Below, piece by piece: positions 1 through 11,131 of a DNA stretch of 64,000 nucleotides. The notes beneath the pieces are model-generated. The model had not been told where the DNA came from, did no database searches, and was given only the letters and a program-made list of their open reading frames with translations. Source of the stretch: Coenobita brevimanus (taxonomy: Eukaryota > Arthropoda > Malacostraca > Decapoda > Coenobitidae); contig CM064681.1 of NCBI GenBank assembly GCA_032717465.1, positions 10,611,832 to 10,675,831 of the forward strand, read 5' to 3'. A program made the translations under genes and the position numbers. Numbering within the stretch: position 1 is the first letter of the stretch; every line of letters starts with the position of its first letter.

Positions 1-367
1 ATCTCACCCCTTCCCTTCCTCCTCCCCTTTCCCACCCTCAATTTTCAACATCCATCTTTTCCTTCCTTTTCTCCCCCCTCCCCTCCCTCCTTGCTAACAC
101 CTTCCCCCTCTCTTCTATTACGCTCCCTCTCTTCATCGTCTCCCTCTTCTCCCTCCCTCATACATCACTCCCTCTCCCTTTCATTGTATATTCCTTCCTT
201 CCTCGCTTCTCAAACCTCTGCCCCCCCACACCCCCATTCACCCTCCTTCCTTCACACCCCTCCTCTATTCCACCCCCTCCACCCCCTCCTCTACTTCCCA
301 TGCTCCCATTTCTTTCATTTCCCTCCCTCATTCATCACTCTCTTTCCCATTTTTTTTATAAGTTAGC

Positions 368-421
<54 letters not shown>

Positions 422-640
422 TCTTTCCTCACACCCCCTTTCTCTCCCCCGTTCCTCTCTCTCTCAGTCCCCATTCTGCCTCTCCACTCCCTCCTCTCCC
501 TTTCTCCCTCCCTCTCCACCCCCTCCACTCCCTCCTCCTTTCACACCATCCCCTCTCTGTCTCCCCACTCCCTCCCCTCTCCCCCTCCCTCTCTCCCTCC
601 CTCTTCACCCCTTCCTCCCTCCTACCAAAGTTCTAACATT
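1..640. repeat. Pyrimidine-rich low-complexity block
   Basis: The + strand is almost entirely C and T, built from short TCCC, CTCC and TTCC words, with a pure (TC)n run at 368-418. The long frames here read as serine, leucine and proline only, which is what a biased strand gives, so no gene is called. The bias ends near 640 and reverses to purines by about 720. Confidence 0.9.
368..418 (+). repeat. (TC)n microsatellite
   Basis: About 50 bases of nearly pure TC dinucleotide with one TT interruption near its left end. It lies inside the pyrimidine-rich block. Confidence 0.95.
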
Positions 641-719
641 TCACGTGGTCGCTCCTCTGGGATTTTTTACGCCCTAGTACGCACGCAAACACACGTGATT
701 GAGAGCAAACACACACGCA

Positions 720-1407
720 CGCTGAGGGGGAGGGAAGTGGGAGGGGAGGGAAGGGGAGAGAGGAGGGAGATAGGGGGGAAGAGGGGAGGAGGAAGCAATG
801 GAGGGAAGGAGAGAGGGGGAAGGGAAAGAAGGATTGAAGAAAAGGGTTAAGAATGGAAAAGAGAGAAGGTAAAAAGAAGGAAAGGGAAAGAGGAAAATAG
901 GAAGGAGGAAGGAGGGGGAGAAGGAGGAGGAGGAGGAGGAGGGAGAGGAGGTAAGGAAGGAGGAGGAAGAGAGTGAATGGAGGTAAATCTGAGCTAAGTA
1001 GTAAGAGAAAAAGAGGGGAGAGAAGAAAGAGAGGAGAAAGAGGGAGGGAGAAGAGAGGTAGTCAAGTGAGGGGTAAGAAGGAAAGCAGGGGAGGGGGTGA
1101 AACAGGAGGGAGTGGAGGGGAGGAGAGAGAAAGGAGAGGGGAGGGTAACTGAAGAGACCGAGAGACGAAATAAGTAAAGACGAATGGGAGAGGGAGGGAA
1201 GGAGGTAGAGAGGGAGGGAGGAGAAAGAGGAGGTAGGGAGGGAAGGGAGGTACTTGAATGCTAAGGGGAAACGAGGGGAAAAGGGTAAAATGAGGGAGGT
1301 GGAAGGAAAGAGATACAAGGGGAAAGAAGAGGGAAGAAAATTAGGCTGACTGGAAGGGGGGTCTAGTAAATAAAAACTAACCAGAAGCAGAAAGACAATT
1401 AATACAG

Positions 1408-1446
<39 letters not shown>

Positions 1447-1650
1447 AATATAGGAAAAATGGGCATGAGACGAAGGTAAAGGAACGATGTAAAAGACACA
1501 TTTGCTGGGGAATTTTGGAAGAGGACTAAGAAAACAAAGTAGTGAAGAAATGTGCGAGTATGACGAGAAAAATAGAAGTAGGGAGTGAAGAATAAACCTC
1601 CACGATGATGGAAAGAAAAGTTAAAACGGTGAACAAACATGAATAGCAAG
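720..1650. repeat. Purine-rich low-complexity block
   Basis: The + strand is dominated by GGGA, GGAA and AGAG words, densest to about 1330, with a (GA)n run at 1412-1443. It is the strand-reversed counterpart of the block at 1-640, with only about 80 mixed bases between them. The minus-strand frames of up to 275 codons are serine/leucine/phenylalanine/proline-only products of this bias. AG richness fades gradually toward 2110. Confidence 0.9.
1412..1443 (+). repeat. (GA)n microsatellite
   Basis: About 32 bases of perfect GA dinucleotide at the distal end of the purine-rich block. Confidence 0.95.
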
Positions 1651-2309
1651 AGTTGTTAAAAAAAGGCTGTGGAGACAAATACTAGTAGAAGTTGTAAAAT
1701 GAAAGACAAGAACAACAGAAGACGATGAGGCGAAAGATGAAGAAAAAGGTGAAGCGCGGTGTGAGTAAGAAGAAACAGGTGAGCATATAGTGTACATACT
1801 ATGAGAAGCGACAAGAGTAAGAGGGGAACTGAGTGAGATGGGAAGAAGGGAGCAAAGAGATAGGGAAATAAATGCATGGGTAAGAAGAAAGGAGGAAAGT
1901 TTATGAATTACAAGTGAAAGAATGCAATGTACGAGGAACGGAAAGACAGGGAAAGACAATGGTGAAACAAAGCTTAAGCGGTGAAGCTGGGAAGGAGGGT
2001 CAAGAAACTGCACAGGGAAGGAAGTGCAGAGAGCCGGGAGTTAATTAATGAACCGACGAAGTAAGTCAACACAATAAGGAAGTGTGGAATGAAACTGAAT
2101 TAGGCAGTGAGAGGAAGTGAAGGGCGATAAATCTCAACAATGGCAAATTAAACTTGAACAGCTCTCGCCACCCACTCGGCCATGGCATACACACGCGCTG
2201 GCCCACTCCTCTCCAGCATCTCTATTTGCTTTATTATTTATGGCTTTACTGCTCAGGGACTGCACTTGTCAATAATACTTGCTGTACTGAAGTCATACTT
2301 TTGTCCATA

Positions 2310-2690
2310 GGCTACTAGTACTCTTGAATTACACTTCTGTCTACATTATCATTTTTGAATTAGTACTCGTCTACATTTGTACCAAGGAATTCGCAGTTAT
2401 CTACCCATACACTTTTGAATTTGTAGGCTATTTGTTTTCTCTTGCACTCTTGAATTCACTTTTATTTACACTTGTACTCTTGAATGCACTCTTGCTTACA
2501 CGTGCACTCTTGAAATTGCATTTATCTGAACTTGTATTCTTAAATTCACACTTATTTACATTTGCGCTATCGAATTCCGACTTATCTGCACTTGAACTTT
2601 TGAATTCGAACTTGTGTCTACGTTGTCTTCTTGAATTCGTAGTCTTGTCAACCATACTTGTATACTTCTTGAGGTATGCATAACTCCAGC
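2310..2690. repeat. 30-bp minisatellite with open frames
   Basis: About a dozen degenerate units of 30-31 bp share a core close to CTTGTACTCTTGAATTCAC followed by a TTATTTACA-like spacer. Because the period is a multiple of three, both strands stay open. The + frame gives leucine-rich decapeptides. The minus frame (2428-2655) gives hydrophilic decapeptides of the type K-S-E-F-K-S-A-x-V-N. No splice sites or flanking coding sequence are evident, so I call it a minisatellite, not a gene. Confidence 0.75.
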
Positions 2691-2699
2691 ATGTGTGTA

Positions 2700-3950
2700 T
2701 ACTTTAAGGCATTTATTTGTCTGCCATGTTTGTACACATTGATACATGCGTCTGTCCATCATATTTGTGCATGTTTTGAAGGACTGCATTTGTCTACATA
2801 GCTCAAGTTGTGCTCCTACCTGCCGTCCCTGCATCAGTACATCCACACTTGGTAAAATATGTATAAAGTATCTCAGTCAATTTTTACGACAAACAAGTCC
2901 CAGTGGAAGAGTATTACTGTCAGAATGGTCTCATTTACTCGTATTTTTCACTATGATATTCATTTAGATTTGGTAGTGAAATGTTTTTTAGTTGTTTGAT
3001 TAGAAGCACTGCTTTGGATAAATTAGACTTAGAAATGTTTGCCAATACGTCCTCTAAATTCCATGTAACGCCTTCCCCCCTCCCTTGAACATCATAAGTC
3101 CTTTGTGGCGGGAACAGTTATGAACCTCAGGAATCTTAACTTTTTCCCTTCAAACATTAGTAGGACGTATAACTGAGGTAGTCTGCAGCTACGTACGCGG
3201 TGTTCTGTCCCGTTATCACAATTTATACATAATCTGAGGTGACGCAGACTCAGCTGTGTTGGAAAAAGCAGATCCAGTGTACGTGAATTCTTCATTTCCC
3301 TGATTCCGCTTCAGTGAGAAGTTCGCCAGAATGAGGTGCTCACTTAATTTCGTGCTTTCGTGTGATTAAGATATTCGAGTGGGAGAAGGATTCATATGTT
3401 CAAGAACTAGACTTAGAACCCATTTACTGACAGGAAAACATTCGCAAAGAGTGATTTATTGTATCTAAAGACTCTCAAAGTCTCCATATTTAAATATGCG
3501 CTTGGGCCATAGACGAGATTTTTGCCAGGAGATTTTCAACACGTGGCATTCACTCACGGACTTAGCCGCCACGACATGGTTCTGGAACTGTTCACTGATT
3601 TATATATTTGCCTGGAAAGGTGTTCATATACTCGTGTACCCATGTTCTTCAATTAGCATTTATGCAGTACATGAACCCACACATCGTTTTGGCTGTTAGT
3701 TCCAGACCTAGGATTCATCAAAGATTGCCAAGAGAGGGCAAGGCATTTGTGAATGAGACTGTAAATACGTAAATGTGTTAATATCAGATGCACGATTTAT
3801 TGTGAACCGTAACTTAGTCACTTGCTGTGGTTTCAGGACACCCACCTTCCATTATAAACATCGCGATTGTCAATAAACCGCTTATCTGGGGGTCTGAACG
3901 ACTTAAATTTCTTTGTTGTGAATCATTTAATAATATAAAAGAATAACTTA
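2700..3950. other. Unassigned single-copy-looking sequence
   Basis: Mixed-composition sequence without a convincing exon, repeat or RNA gene. The short frames in it lack protein-like composition or splice context. No related copy was noticed elsewhere in the window. Confidence 0.5.
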
Positions 3951-3952
3951 CT

Positions 3953-3954
<2 letters not shown>

Positions 3955-4037
<83 letters not shown>
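3955..4037 (+). repeat. Long (TC)n microsatellite
   Basis: About 83 bases of perfect TC dinucleotide. It runs into a CT-rich stretch that continues to about 4310. The overlapping frames (Ser-Leu on +, Arg-Glu on -) are direct translations of the repeat. Confidence 0.97.
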
Positions 4038-4042
<5 letters not shown>

Positions 4043-4310
4043 CTCACCTGTCTATCTTTCCATCCCCTTTTGTTCCTATTCCCATGGTCCTCCTCTCCTT
4101 TTCCCCCATCTTTCGTTTCCTTTTTTGCTCTCTCTATTCTCCCTCCCACCACTCTTTCTCCTTCCCCAATTTTTTCTCTCTTATCTTTTCCTCATCCCAT
4201 TCTCCATTCTTCCTTTCTTGATCTCTCTCCTCCTCCTCCCTTCTCCTTTCTCCCACCTCCCCATCTCCCACACTGTCTCCCTCTCCCCCTCCCTATCATC
4301 CTCCCCAGCA

Positions 4311-4769
4311 ATAAAGATGGCAAGAGGGATAATGCCACACATTCGTCTCTGCCTTTACAAATAATAAAGATGCCTGAGCGAGTAATCTGCATGTAAGTCT
4401 GCTCCCAATGACAGGGTGGCTCTCGCTTCAGACCCGCTGATTGCCGGAGAGCGAGCTAGGGTAATGCAAGAGTGCCCTGACAGCTGCATCCTTTTCTCCA
4501 CGGACCCCCTCTTCCTCTGCAATGCCCGGCCTCTCGCAGTGTCTGTTTTGTAATCTCTTTCTCTCTGGCAAAGCGTCGTTTAGCGTTCTATTTGTAAGCG
4601 TTGTAAGGTTTCTCAGACTTCCTTAATCATGTCTTACTTTCGCTATATTTCGTTACTGATTGATGTTTATATCCGGATTTTCCCTCCTCTGAAGAAAATC
4701 GACTGTGTTAGCTCATATTAATTCGTAGCTGTACTAACTGCAGAGATACGGTCATTAGGTTTCTCTCCC

Positions 4770-4836
<67 letters not shown>

Positions 4837-5800
4837 AGATTTCGACTCTTGAAAAATATATTCTGGTATTAGCCTGACCAAAATACTCCGACGTAACAAC
4901 CGCAGTGAAAGTCTTAAGCAATTGCCTCGGAATGAAGAGGTTAGAAAAATACTCAATTATCCCTGTTAGTTTGATGACGTTTAATGTATTTGATAACTGC
5001 TACGGCCAGACGATTAAATTCAGCTTAGGAGATGGCCCCTTGAAGTGATTAAGATACTGCTCCCCTGTATCCCCTCTCACTACCTCTGTCGCATCTCTCA
5101 GCTTGTTTCCCAGTCCCCTGCTGTCTGTTTCCTTACCATGTGCTACAATTGGCGAGGTTTGCTGTTGCTGTCAGTTCATAAGTCATCTCGAAGCATGATT
5201 AGTTCTTCTCTCCAACCCCTTTGCTTCTCTGTTTTTTTCTTACTTTTTTGTCATCCTGTCAGCTTCCCATATATTTAACTATTATTCTTTCCGTTCCTTA
5301 CCTCTGCGCTAATTTATATGGGTCTGGAATGTAAACAGACTTATAATCAATGTCCCGTTTAACAATGAAAGGAAAGTACAGAATCTTGCCTTGTCTCTAT
5401 CCTTCAGGCAAAATCGAATCTCATGAGTCACCCAAAATTCTCTCTCAGCCATAATTCACGTGTGTCTTTATTGCATTTTAATTTACTTACTTACTAGACT
5501 TCTTGTTTCTTTAATCATTCGCCTTTCTGTTCCTTCTTACTCTCTGATAACCTTTTCATCTAACGCTAATTTCCTCACCATACGTTTAACTCTAATTCTT
5601 ATCTGTATCATCTATGCCCTTTAACCCTCCACCTCGAACAATTAATTACACTGGAACACTTAAACACACTCACCACATTCAGCAGTCACGCCATCCCACA
5701 CCACTTCCACAAAGAACAAATGATGTTTCAACCTCTCCTGATTACTCTTTGTGCATCCCACTCTTCACTCAAGTCACCTGCAGAACAGTTCAGTATTTTT
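4311..5800. other. Unassigned sequence with one (CT)n tract
   Basis: The only clear structure is a perfect (CT)n run of about 60 bases at 4774-4834. The remainder is ordinary AT-leaning sequence, and a poly-T run follows at 5817-5832. No frame with protein-like composition was found. Confidence 0.5.
4774..4834 (+). repeat. (CT)n microsatellite
   Basis: About 60 bases of perfect CT dinucleotide in otherwise mixed sequence. Confidence 0.95.
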
Positions 5801-5922
5801 CATATCTTGCCGCAGTTTTTTTTTTTTTTTTCATGTAAGAAAGAAGGAACCAAAGGCCAGAAGCCCGCAAACCGTTCCGTCCAAGAAAAAAAACAAAAAC
5901 AAAAACAAAAGAGAGCCAAATT

Positions 5923-6113
5923 CAAGATCCGTTCAGTTCGAGATGCCTGGACACACTGCGCTTGAAAGACTGGAGCTCATAGGAAGTAGGAAATACAGAC
6001 AGAGGGAGACAGTTCTAGAGCTGACCTGGTGCACAAATGAAGGACTGGGAGTAACGGTTAACTCTTGCACTAGAGAGTTGGACTGAAAAGGGATGAGAGT
6101 TTGCTGCTAGACG
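5923..6113 (+). repeat. Dispersed repeat family C, copy 1
   Basis: This 191-base segment aligns over its whole length with 20083-20271 in the same orientation, differing mainly by substitutions plus a 2-base indel near the end. Both copies keep the same open frame, with the peptide blocks MPGHTA, IGSRKYRQ and ELT shared. That frame stops in this copy after TRELD. It could be part of a transposable element's coding or untranslated sequence. The family is not recognised. Confidence 0.75.
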
Positions 6114-6286
6114 GGTGAAAAAATTCCTTGCCCTTCTTAGATATATTTGCCCATTGGAAAGCACAGATGAAAAATGTAACGCAGGACCAGGGTTACCGCA
6201 ATTACCTTCTTTTGTTGCGACGTTTTGGAGTGCATCGCGTACTGTATCAGGCTTAACTTCAATAGAAAATAATAAAGTAGTCATTG

Positions 6287-6287
<1 letters not shown>

Positions 6288-6360
<73 letters not shown>

Positions 6361-6372
6361 GAGAGAGAGAGA
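6288..6372 (+). repeat. (CA)n then (GA)n compound microsatellite
   Basis: About 66 bases of CA dinucleotide followed directly by a short GA run. The overlapping threonine-histidine frames are repeat translations. Confidence 0.95.
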
Positions 6373-6479
6373 AACGAGGTTGAATCCAATCACAACGTCC
6401 TCACAACAGCACAGACATAAACACAATCCTCAGCTGGTAATGATCGCAGATATAACACCCCCAGACCATCATCACCTCC

Positions 6480-7190
6480 ACGCTTCCTCTTCCCTACCTT
6501 CATCGTCCGCTTCTTTCCTTTTCTCCTTCCCTTCGTCTTCTACCTTCAACAATTATTCACCTCTTTTTTCTTTTGTACTTTCCTCGTACACATTTACTAT
6601 CCATTTTATTTCACCACCTTTTTCCTATTCTTTTATTTTCCCCGCTCCTGTGTTATTTACTTTCCTCTCACTTCTTTCCTTCCTTCCTTCTCCGCCTTCT
6701 CCCCAGTTACTTCCCCGAATTTCATCATTTCATTTCTTTACTAGTTCCATCTCCTGCAAATCATTCCAGTCCTTTCTCCCCCTTTTCACCTGTCTCCTTT
6801 CTTCCTGTTCTGCTCTTGTCCACCGATACTTTATTCTCCTTTCATCCCTTTCTCTTTTTTTCCTTTAATCGTCCGTTTATAAGCCCATTTTGTTCAGCTC
6901 CCCTATTCTTCATCCCTTTTTCTTTTTCTTGCAGTCCACATAACACATTTACACTGCTTTCAAGATTTTTCTCTTTGTATTCTTCTTGCCTTTTACTTAT
7001 CCTCTTTCTCATTTCCTCAACTCCCCTCGTTGCCTACACACTCTTAACTTTATACATACTCTCCTCTTCCTCCTCTCTTATTCCAGCTACTAGTTCCCTT
7101 TCCCTTCTTTCCCTTCTTCTTTCCTTTTACCTTCCCCCCTCCCTCCCATTGAAGGCCTTACTCTCTTTTCACCCCTATCTTTTGCCTTCC
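6480..7190. repeat. CT-rich low-complexity block
   Basis: Pyrimidine-rich + strand with TTCC, CTTT and TCCC words, less pure than the block at the left end of the window. It carries Ser/Phe/Leu/Pro frames of up to 242 codons that I attribute to composition. No splice or start context singles one out. Confidence 0.8.
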
Positions 7191-7792
7191 TTCATTGTCC
7201 TGTCTGTCCTCACTCGTAAACCCTTCAGCCCATGCATTTGTTTTACAGTCTTGCCTCCGCCAGTCGATTCCCTTCAGTCCTGGGGAGCACCTCAGGAGTG
7301 AAGGGGTTGATGAAGCTTTGTATTTAACACCTGCATTTCGAACACTGTACCGAAGCTCTTTAAACCATCTGAAAAAAGCAAGAACTAAATGGAAATAATG
7401 GCTAATGATCGAAGGTGTCCATCGCTTTCCATTTCCCCTTAGTCACCGTCAGCCGCTTCTACTGTTACTTTTTCCTTTCATTTCAGCCCTTCTTTATTTT
7501 TCCTATGTTCGTCCTTAAGCAAGATGACTTTTGTTTTACTTTTACTTCTGTTCTACTTTTTTGTTTTTCCTCTTTCATCAAATGACATCTTTTTATGGAT
7601 AACTCAGTAGCCACCCCCAGGAGCTCAGATGTAACTCGGAAAAGACCCCTTATGCTTGAAGTTAAATCTAAGTCTTACAATCGCCTAGTGGCATAGTGTG
7701 AATGAGAATCGGTTAATTTCTTTTTCCCTGTAGTGCAGAATAGATTCACATTTTTCTGTTAAAGAACACAAATAATCTGAATAAAAACAATC
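7191..7792. other. Unassigned sequence
   Basis: Mixed sequence between the CT-rich block and an RTE 3' end. The stretch near 7300-7320 contains a GAGTGAAGGGGTTGA-like word that resembles the end of palindromic family P, but I could not extend it to a full copy. Confidence 0.4.
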
Positions 7793-7793
7793 A

Positions 7794-7890
7794 TGAAATG
7801 GCAGGGAACAAGGCGACATGGAGGCGATTTGTTCGTGACCACCCCTTACAGGATTAAGGTGTCTGGAAATAGACAGATAGATAGACAGAT
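7794..7890 (+). mobile_element. RTE-like retroelement, extreme 3' end
   Basis: About 97 bases match the last codons and 3' end of the reverse-transcriptase elements at 14 and 41-42 kb: the TGGAGGCGATTTGTT word, the GCCACCCC-like region, then a GTCTGG-containing end and an (AGAT/AGAC)n tail. The copy is severely 5'-truncated, as expected from incomplete target-primed reverse transcription. No clear target-site duplication was found. Confidence 0.85.
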
Positions 7891-8100
7891 TTCATAAACC
7901 TATCTGAATATACAAATAGATATTTTATATGACTGATAAGCTAATGATGCTAAAAAATAATGGCTTGTGCAGTCGATGATCATAGGTGTAAGAAGTGGGA
8001 CAGGGACTGGGAGAAAACGTCAGTAAAAGTCGAGAGAAGGAAAGGATTTCTTTTTTCAGACTCTAAGGAGGAAAATGACAGTCGATTCTCTGAAGCCCAA

Positions 8101-8365
8101 TAGTCCCCCTTCGTGTAACATACCTCCACATGTCACCACTTGGGCGCTAGAACCTACCGTCCATATTTAATGCATGTTAGGGCTGTCCTAGTCAGGAATA
8201 GTATGATGGTATTAGCAAGGGTATTTAGTCTGTGTCAGGGCCATCTCACCGAGGAGTTTTGGGTATTAGTAAGGGTACGTTTATGTGATATGTTGGTGGA
8301 TCTTGTGGGAGATTAATAGAGAGTTTTAAGGAAATTCATATAGGCAAACTGCTCCCTGCCCTAAC
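8101..8365 (+). repeat. Dispersed repeat family E, copy 1
   Basis: It aligns with 31751-31956 in the same orientation. Shared landmarks in order are TAGTCC near the start, ATGTCACCACTT, CCATCCATA-like, ATGCTAGG-like, a GATGGTA block, TATGT.GGTGG and CTGCTCCCTGCCCTA-like at the end. This copy is about 60 bases longer because of an internal insertion around 8230-8270. It has no open frame of note and the family is not recognised. Confidence 0.7.
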
Positions 8366-8527
8366 TTAAGATGAAACTCACGTCCTTTCAAACAACAGAC
8401 TACTTCCCATACTACAAAGAGTATTAAAACTGGTGACTTACATTCCATAACACACGATGATCCAGAATTTAGTCTCAGAACGTGCTGGAGTAATAGCCAG
8501 GAAGTGAGGCAACACCAACATTAGCCT

Positions 8528-8600
8528 AGGAATCGAACCCGGGTGTTGAGAGTCGTGTAATGATACTTGAGAGCTGAAGTGACAACATCTGGGAGCCTTG
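8528..8600 (-). repeat. tRNA-derived SINE fragment (B box present)
   Basis: On the minus strand the word GGGTTCGATTCC (8529-8540) is a near-perfect polymerase III B box. Upstream sequence resembles the anticodon and D arms of an Asp/Glu-type tRNA, but the A box is degenerate and no cloverleaf closes. I therefore call it a decayed tRNA-headed SINE and not a tRNA gene. Confidence 0.4.
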
Positions 8601-8639
8601 AGGAGGAGAGCTACATAAGTGGGAGGGGCGATGCGATGA

Positions 8640-9580
8640 GATGGTGGGAGAGAGTGAGAGGAAGTGAGAGTGGTTAGGAGGTTGTTAGAGGGTGTGTGTG
8701 TGGAGTGTAACATGTGTGGGAGACAGTCTGGATCAATGGGGTACATGAGAGGAAGAAAGCTTGGACGAGAAGTTGTATGAGTTGGTGAAAGGTTGGGTGG
8801 TTGATGTGAGTGTTGGAGAGAGGTTGAATGGTAGATATATGAGTTGAAGAAAGCTTGGATCGTAGAGGTGAATGAGAAAAAGCTTGGATGGTTGGGAACA
8901 TGAGAGGGAAGAAGCTTGGGTGTGAGAGTATGAGTTTGTAAGAGCACGACAGGTACGGTTTGTGAATCAGAAGAGAGCCTGAGTGGGAGCAAACATGACT
9001 GGTGGGGTGCCTGAGTGGGAGAAAGCTTGATTGGTTGGGTGTTCGAGTGGGAGAAAGCTTGATTGGCTGGGTGTTTGATTGGGAGAAAGCTTGATTGGTT
9101 GGGTGTTTGAGTAGGAGAAAGCTTGATTGGTTGGGTGTTTGAGTGGGAGAAAGCTTGATTGGTTGGGTGTTTGAGTGGGAGAAAGCTTGATTAGTTGGGT
9201 GTTTGAGTGGGAGAAGAGCATGACCGTGAGAGAAAATTTGGATGGTAAGATATGGGACCAAAACAAAAGGTAGGTTCCATGAATGTGAAAAAGACTGAAT
9301 TGTTGGATGGATGAGTGTGAAAAAGATTGAAGGGTAGGATGGATAAGCGTGGAAAAAGTCTGAATGGTTGATGGTAAGGTGCCTGAGTGTATGAAAGCTT
9401 CGATGGTAGGATCGATGATTATGAAAAGGCTTTGATGAGTGAACGGGTGAGTGTAAGGAGAGCTTGTATGACAGGATGGGTAAGTGTGAGAAAGCTCGAA
9501 TGTAACGGTGTATAAGCGAGAGGAGTGCATGGGAAGGAATGAGGGGTATGAGGGATGGATTAAGGAAATGGAAAATCATG
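8640..9580. repeat. 32-bp minisatellite array with degenerate flanks
   Basis: The core, 9013-9204, holds six consecutive 32-bp units, nearly identical, each containing AAGCTTGATTGGTTGGGTG after GAGTGGGAGA. On both sides the array decays into diverged units that keep the GAAAGCTTG.ATGG core. Because 32 is not a multiple of three, all three minus frames cycle through the same sequence, which explains the long proline/serine/histidine-rich minus frames (up to 301 codons). AAGCTT recurs in nearly every core unit. Confidence 0.9.
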
Positions 9581-9886
9581 AAGTGAAAGGGAAGGATTCG
9601 TGAAGAAGAGAGTCATGAAGTAACAGGGAAAGATTCAGCGACATTAGGGTAGGAAAGGTGATATGAAAGTAAGGGTGAACTAAGTACTCTGTGTAATTCA
9701 ACTACAGGATAGATATACTGCAGAATATAAAATCGGGAGGGAAAGAAAGACTCATTATAGAAGGAACAGAAATATCACTGTGTGCAGTTTGAGTGGGTAC
9801 TAGGGAAATGAAGAAAAAGGAAGGCATAGGGTAGACTGACTTGTACTATATTTTTATCATAACTGCGCAAATATTTTCTTCCATTT

Positions 9887-10228
9887 CTAGGTTATTTTAT
9901 ATTGTTCAGTGGCAGGAAAAGGCAACACTACGGTGCTACATCCCTTCCATAGCAATTCTTCGTGACCAGCATTATATTCTAGCGTTAATTTATTGTTACA
10001 GCTAGCATTGAAGGTGGAGAGATGGCAGTTTTCGGCTAAATCGAAGTAAAAAGAGCACAGTCGATCATGTTCCGAGTGCGTGACGAATATCATGATATAA
10101 CTGTCATTGTAGAAGCTGTCACTGCTGATAAAGAGAGTGATTTGGAATTGTATTGTCCCAGGATCGAATTGTACTGAGGTCACGTTGGGGAGAGATGCTG
10201 GGGTTTCTCTTGACTGCAGTAATTTCAT
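9887..10228 (-). pseudogene. Coding-like repeat family D, most complete copy
   Basis: A minus-strand frame of 113 codons starts at ATG 10228 and ends at 9887. Its composition is protein-like and unlike the translated repeats nearby, with five cysteines in its second half. The C-terminal half recurs, with the reading frame largely kept, at three other loci (15.2, 16.8 and 52.9 kb). Shared blocks include LAENCHLS, LTLEY.AG.EE and LWKGC. Upstream, the frame runs into a (CT)n microsatellite, so the true 5' limit is unknown. DNA similarity seems to continue past the stop in other copies, which also fits a noncoding repeat. No known domain is recognised. It could be a transposon-borne gene fragment or a duplicated exon. 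Confidence 0.45.
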
Positions 10229-10321
10229 CCTCGGGGACAGGGGAGAGAGAGAGAGATAATGCTGCCTACGTATTCCGTTCAGGTTGTCCAAGGGTGAGGG
10301 GTTGAAACTGTGGCCTGTTAG

Positions 10322-10322
<1 letters not shown>

Positions 10323-10403
<81 letters not shown>
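10323..10403 (+). repeat. Long (CT)n microsatellite
   Basis: About 80 bases of perfect CT, followed immediately by AAATAAATAAnTAAA words. It interrupts the upstream part of the family D frame on the minus strand. Confidence 0.97.
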
Positions 10404-10406
<3 letters not shown>

Positions 10407-10644
10407 AAATAACTAAATAAATAATTAAATAAATATGCAAAAAGAGACAAAAATTATCTTCATATTATTTTGATATTTGTAAAATCTCATCTCCTTCTGT
10501 AAACGTCACTCTCAGATACAGGCCAACTCACCTCTGTCCGTGTGAGAATAATGTAATATATCATACCGTAGCAATTTGCTTATTTTCTATTGCCTTTTTT
10601 GTTGCATTAAAAAATATCTAGTCCTACATTACTCCGTCATCGAA

Positions 10645-10820
10645 GGACTGCTGCTCAGGGCCTGGGTATTTGGTTCATACATTTCAAGTGAGGGTGACCA
10701 ATCACTTGTCCCTGAACAGCATTATGTTAACAATAGCCCCCAGTCACTCCATGGAACGAATCCTGGTTTGTCACAACTGGATGAGGAGCCGTAGGCCACT
10801 GGACCACTAGGCGTCCATTT
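10645..10820 (-). repeat. tRNA-derived SINE
   Basis: Read on the minus strand, a TGGTCCAGTGGCC A box (10794-10807) is followed about 40 bases on by a GGATTCGTTCC B box (10753-10763), which is tRNA-like spacing. The body after the B box contains CTGGGG and CATAATGCTG and then CAGGG, landmarks also seen in order in the element at 23.1-23.3 kb. The 3' limit is uncertain. It is not a functional tRNA because the acceptor stem does not close. Confidence 0.55.
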
Positions 10821-11131
10821 GTTGCTTATGTGGTTATTGTTGCCCATCAGAGTAAATAGTTTTTTAGAGTACAGAAAGTCATTTTGCTTGTCTCCCAACG
10901 TAGTAATTTATATGTCACATTACATCCCGTGGGCGAACGTTGCCCATTTCCACCTGTCAGACAACACCACAATATTCCAAATCATAATTTTTTTTTTTTT
11001 TGAAGTAACACAAATGTCAGGCTTCAAGCATCTCGCAAATTCATTCAGTGCAGTTTGCCATTAAAAAAAAAAAATCAGTCTTCATCCTGAACAACTAACC
11101 ACGTCAGATATCTTAGCTCAGGCCTAGATCG

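Noticed and set aside
674..1501. 275-codon minus frame, Ser/Leu/Phe/Pro-rich
   Set aside because: Purine-rich strand bias removes stops on the opposite strand. There are no motifs, and overlapping frames in other phases look alike.
8528..8600. Functional tRNA gene on the minus strand
   Set aside because: A good B box but no intact A box, acceptor stem or clear anticodon loop. Better explained as a SINE remnant.
9013..9204. CRISPR-like array
   Set aside because: Units are contiguous 32-bp tandem copies with no unique spacers, in a eukaryotic context.
8674..9579. 301-codon minus frame with repeated NTQPIKLSPT-like peptides
   Set aside because: A 32-bp minisatellite cycles through all three frames. 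It is not a repeat protein.
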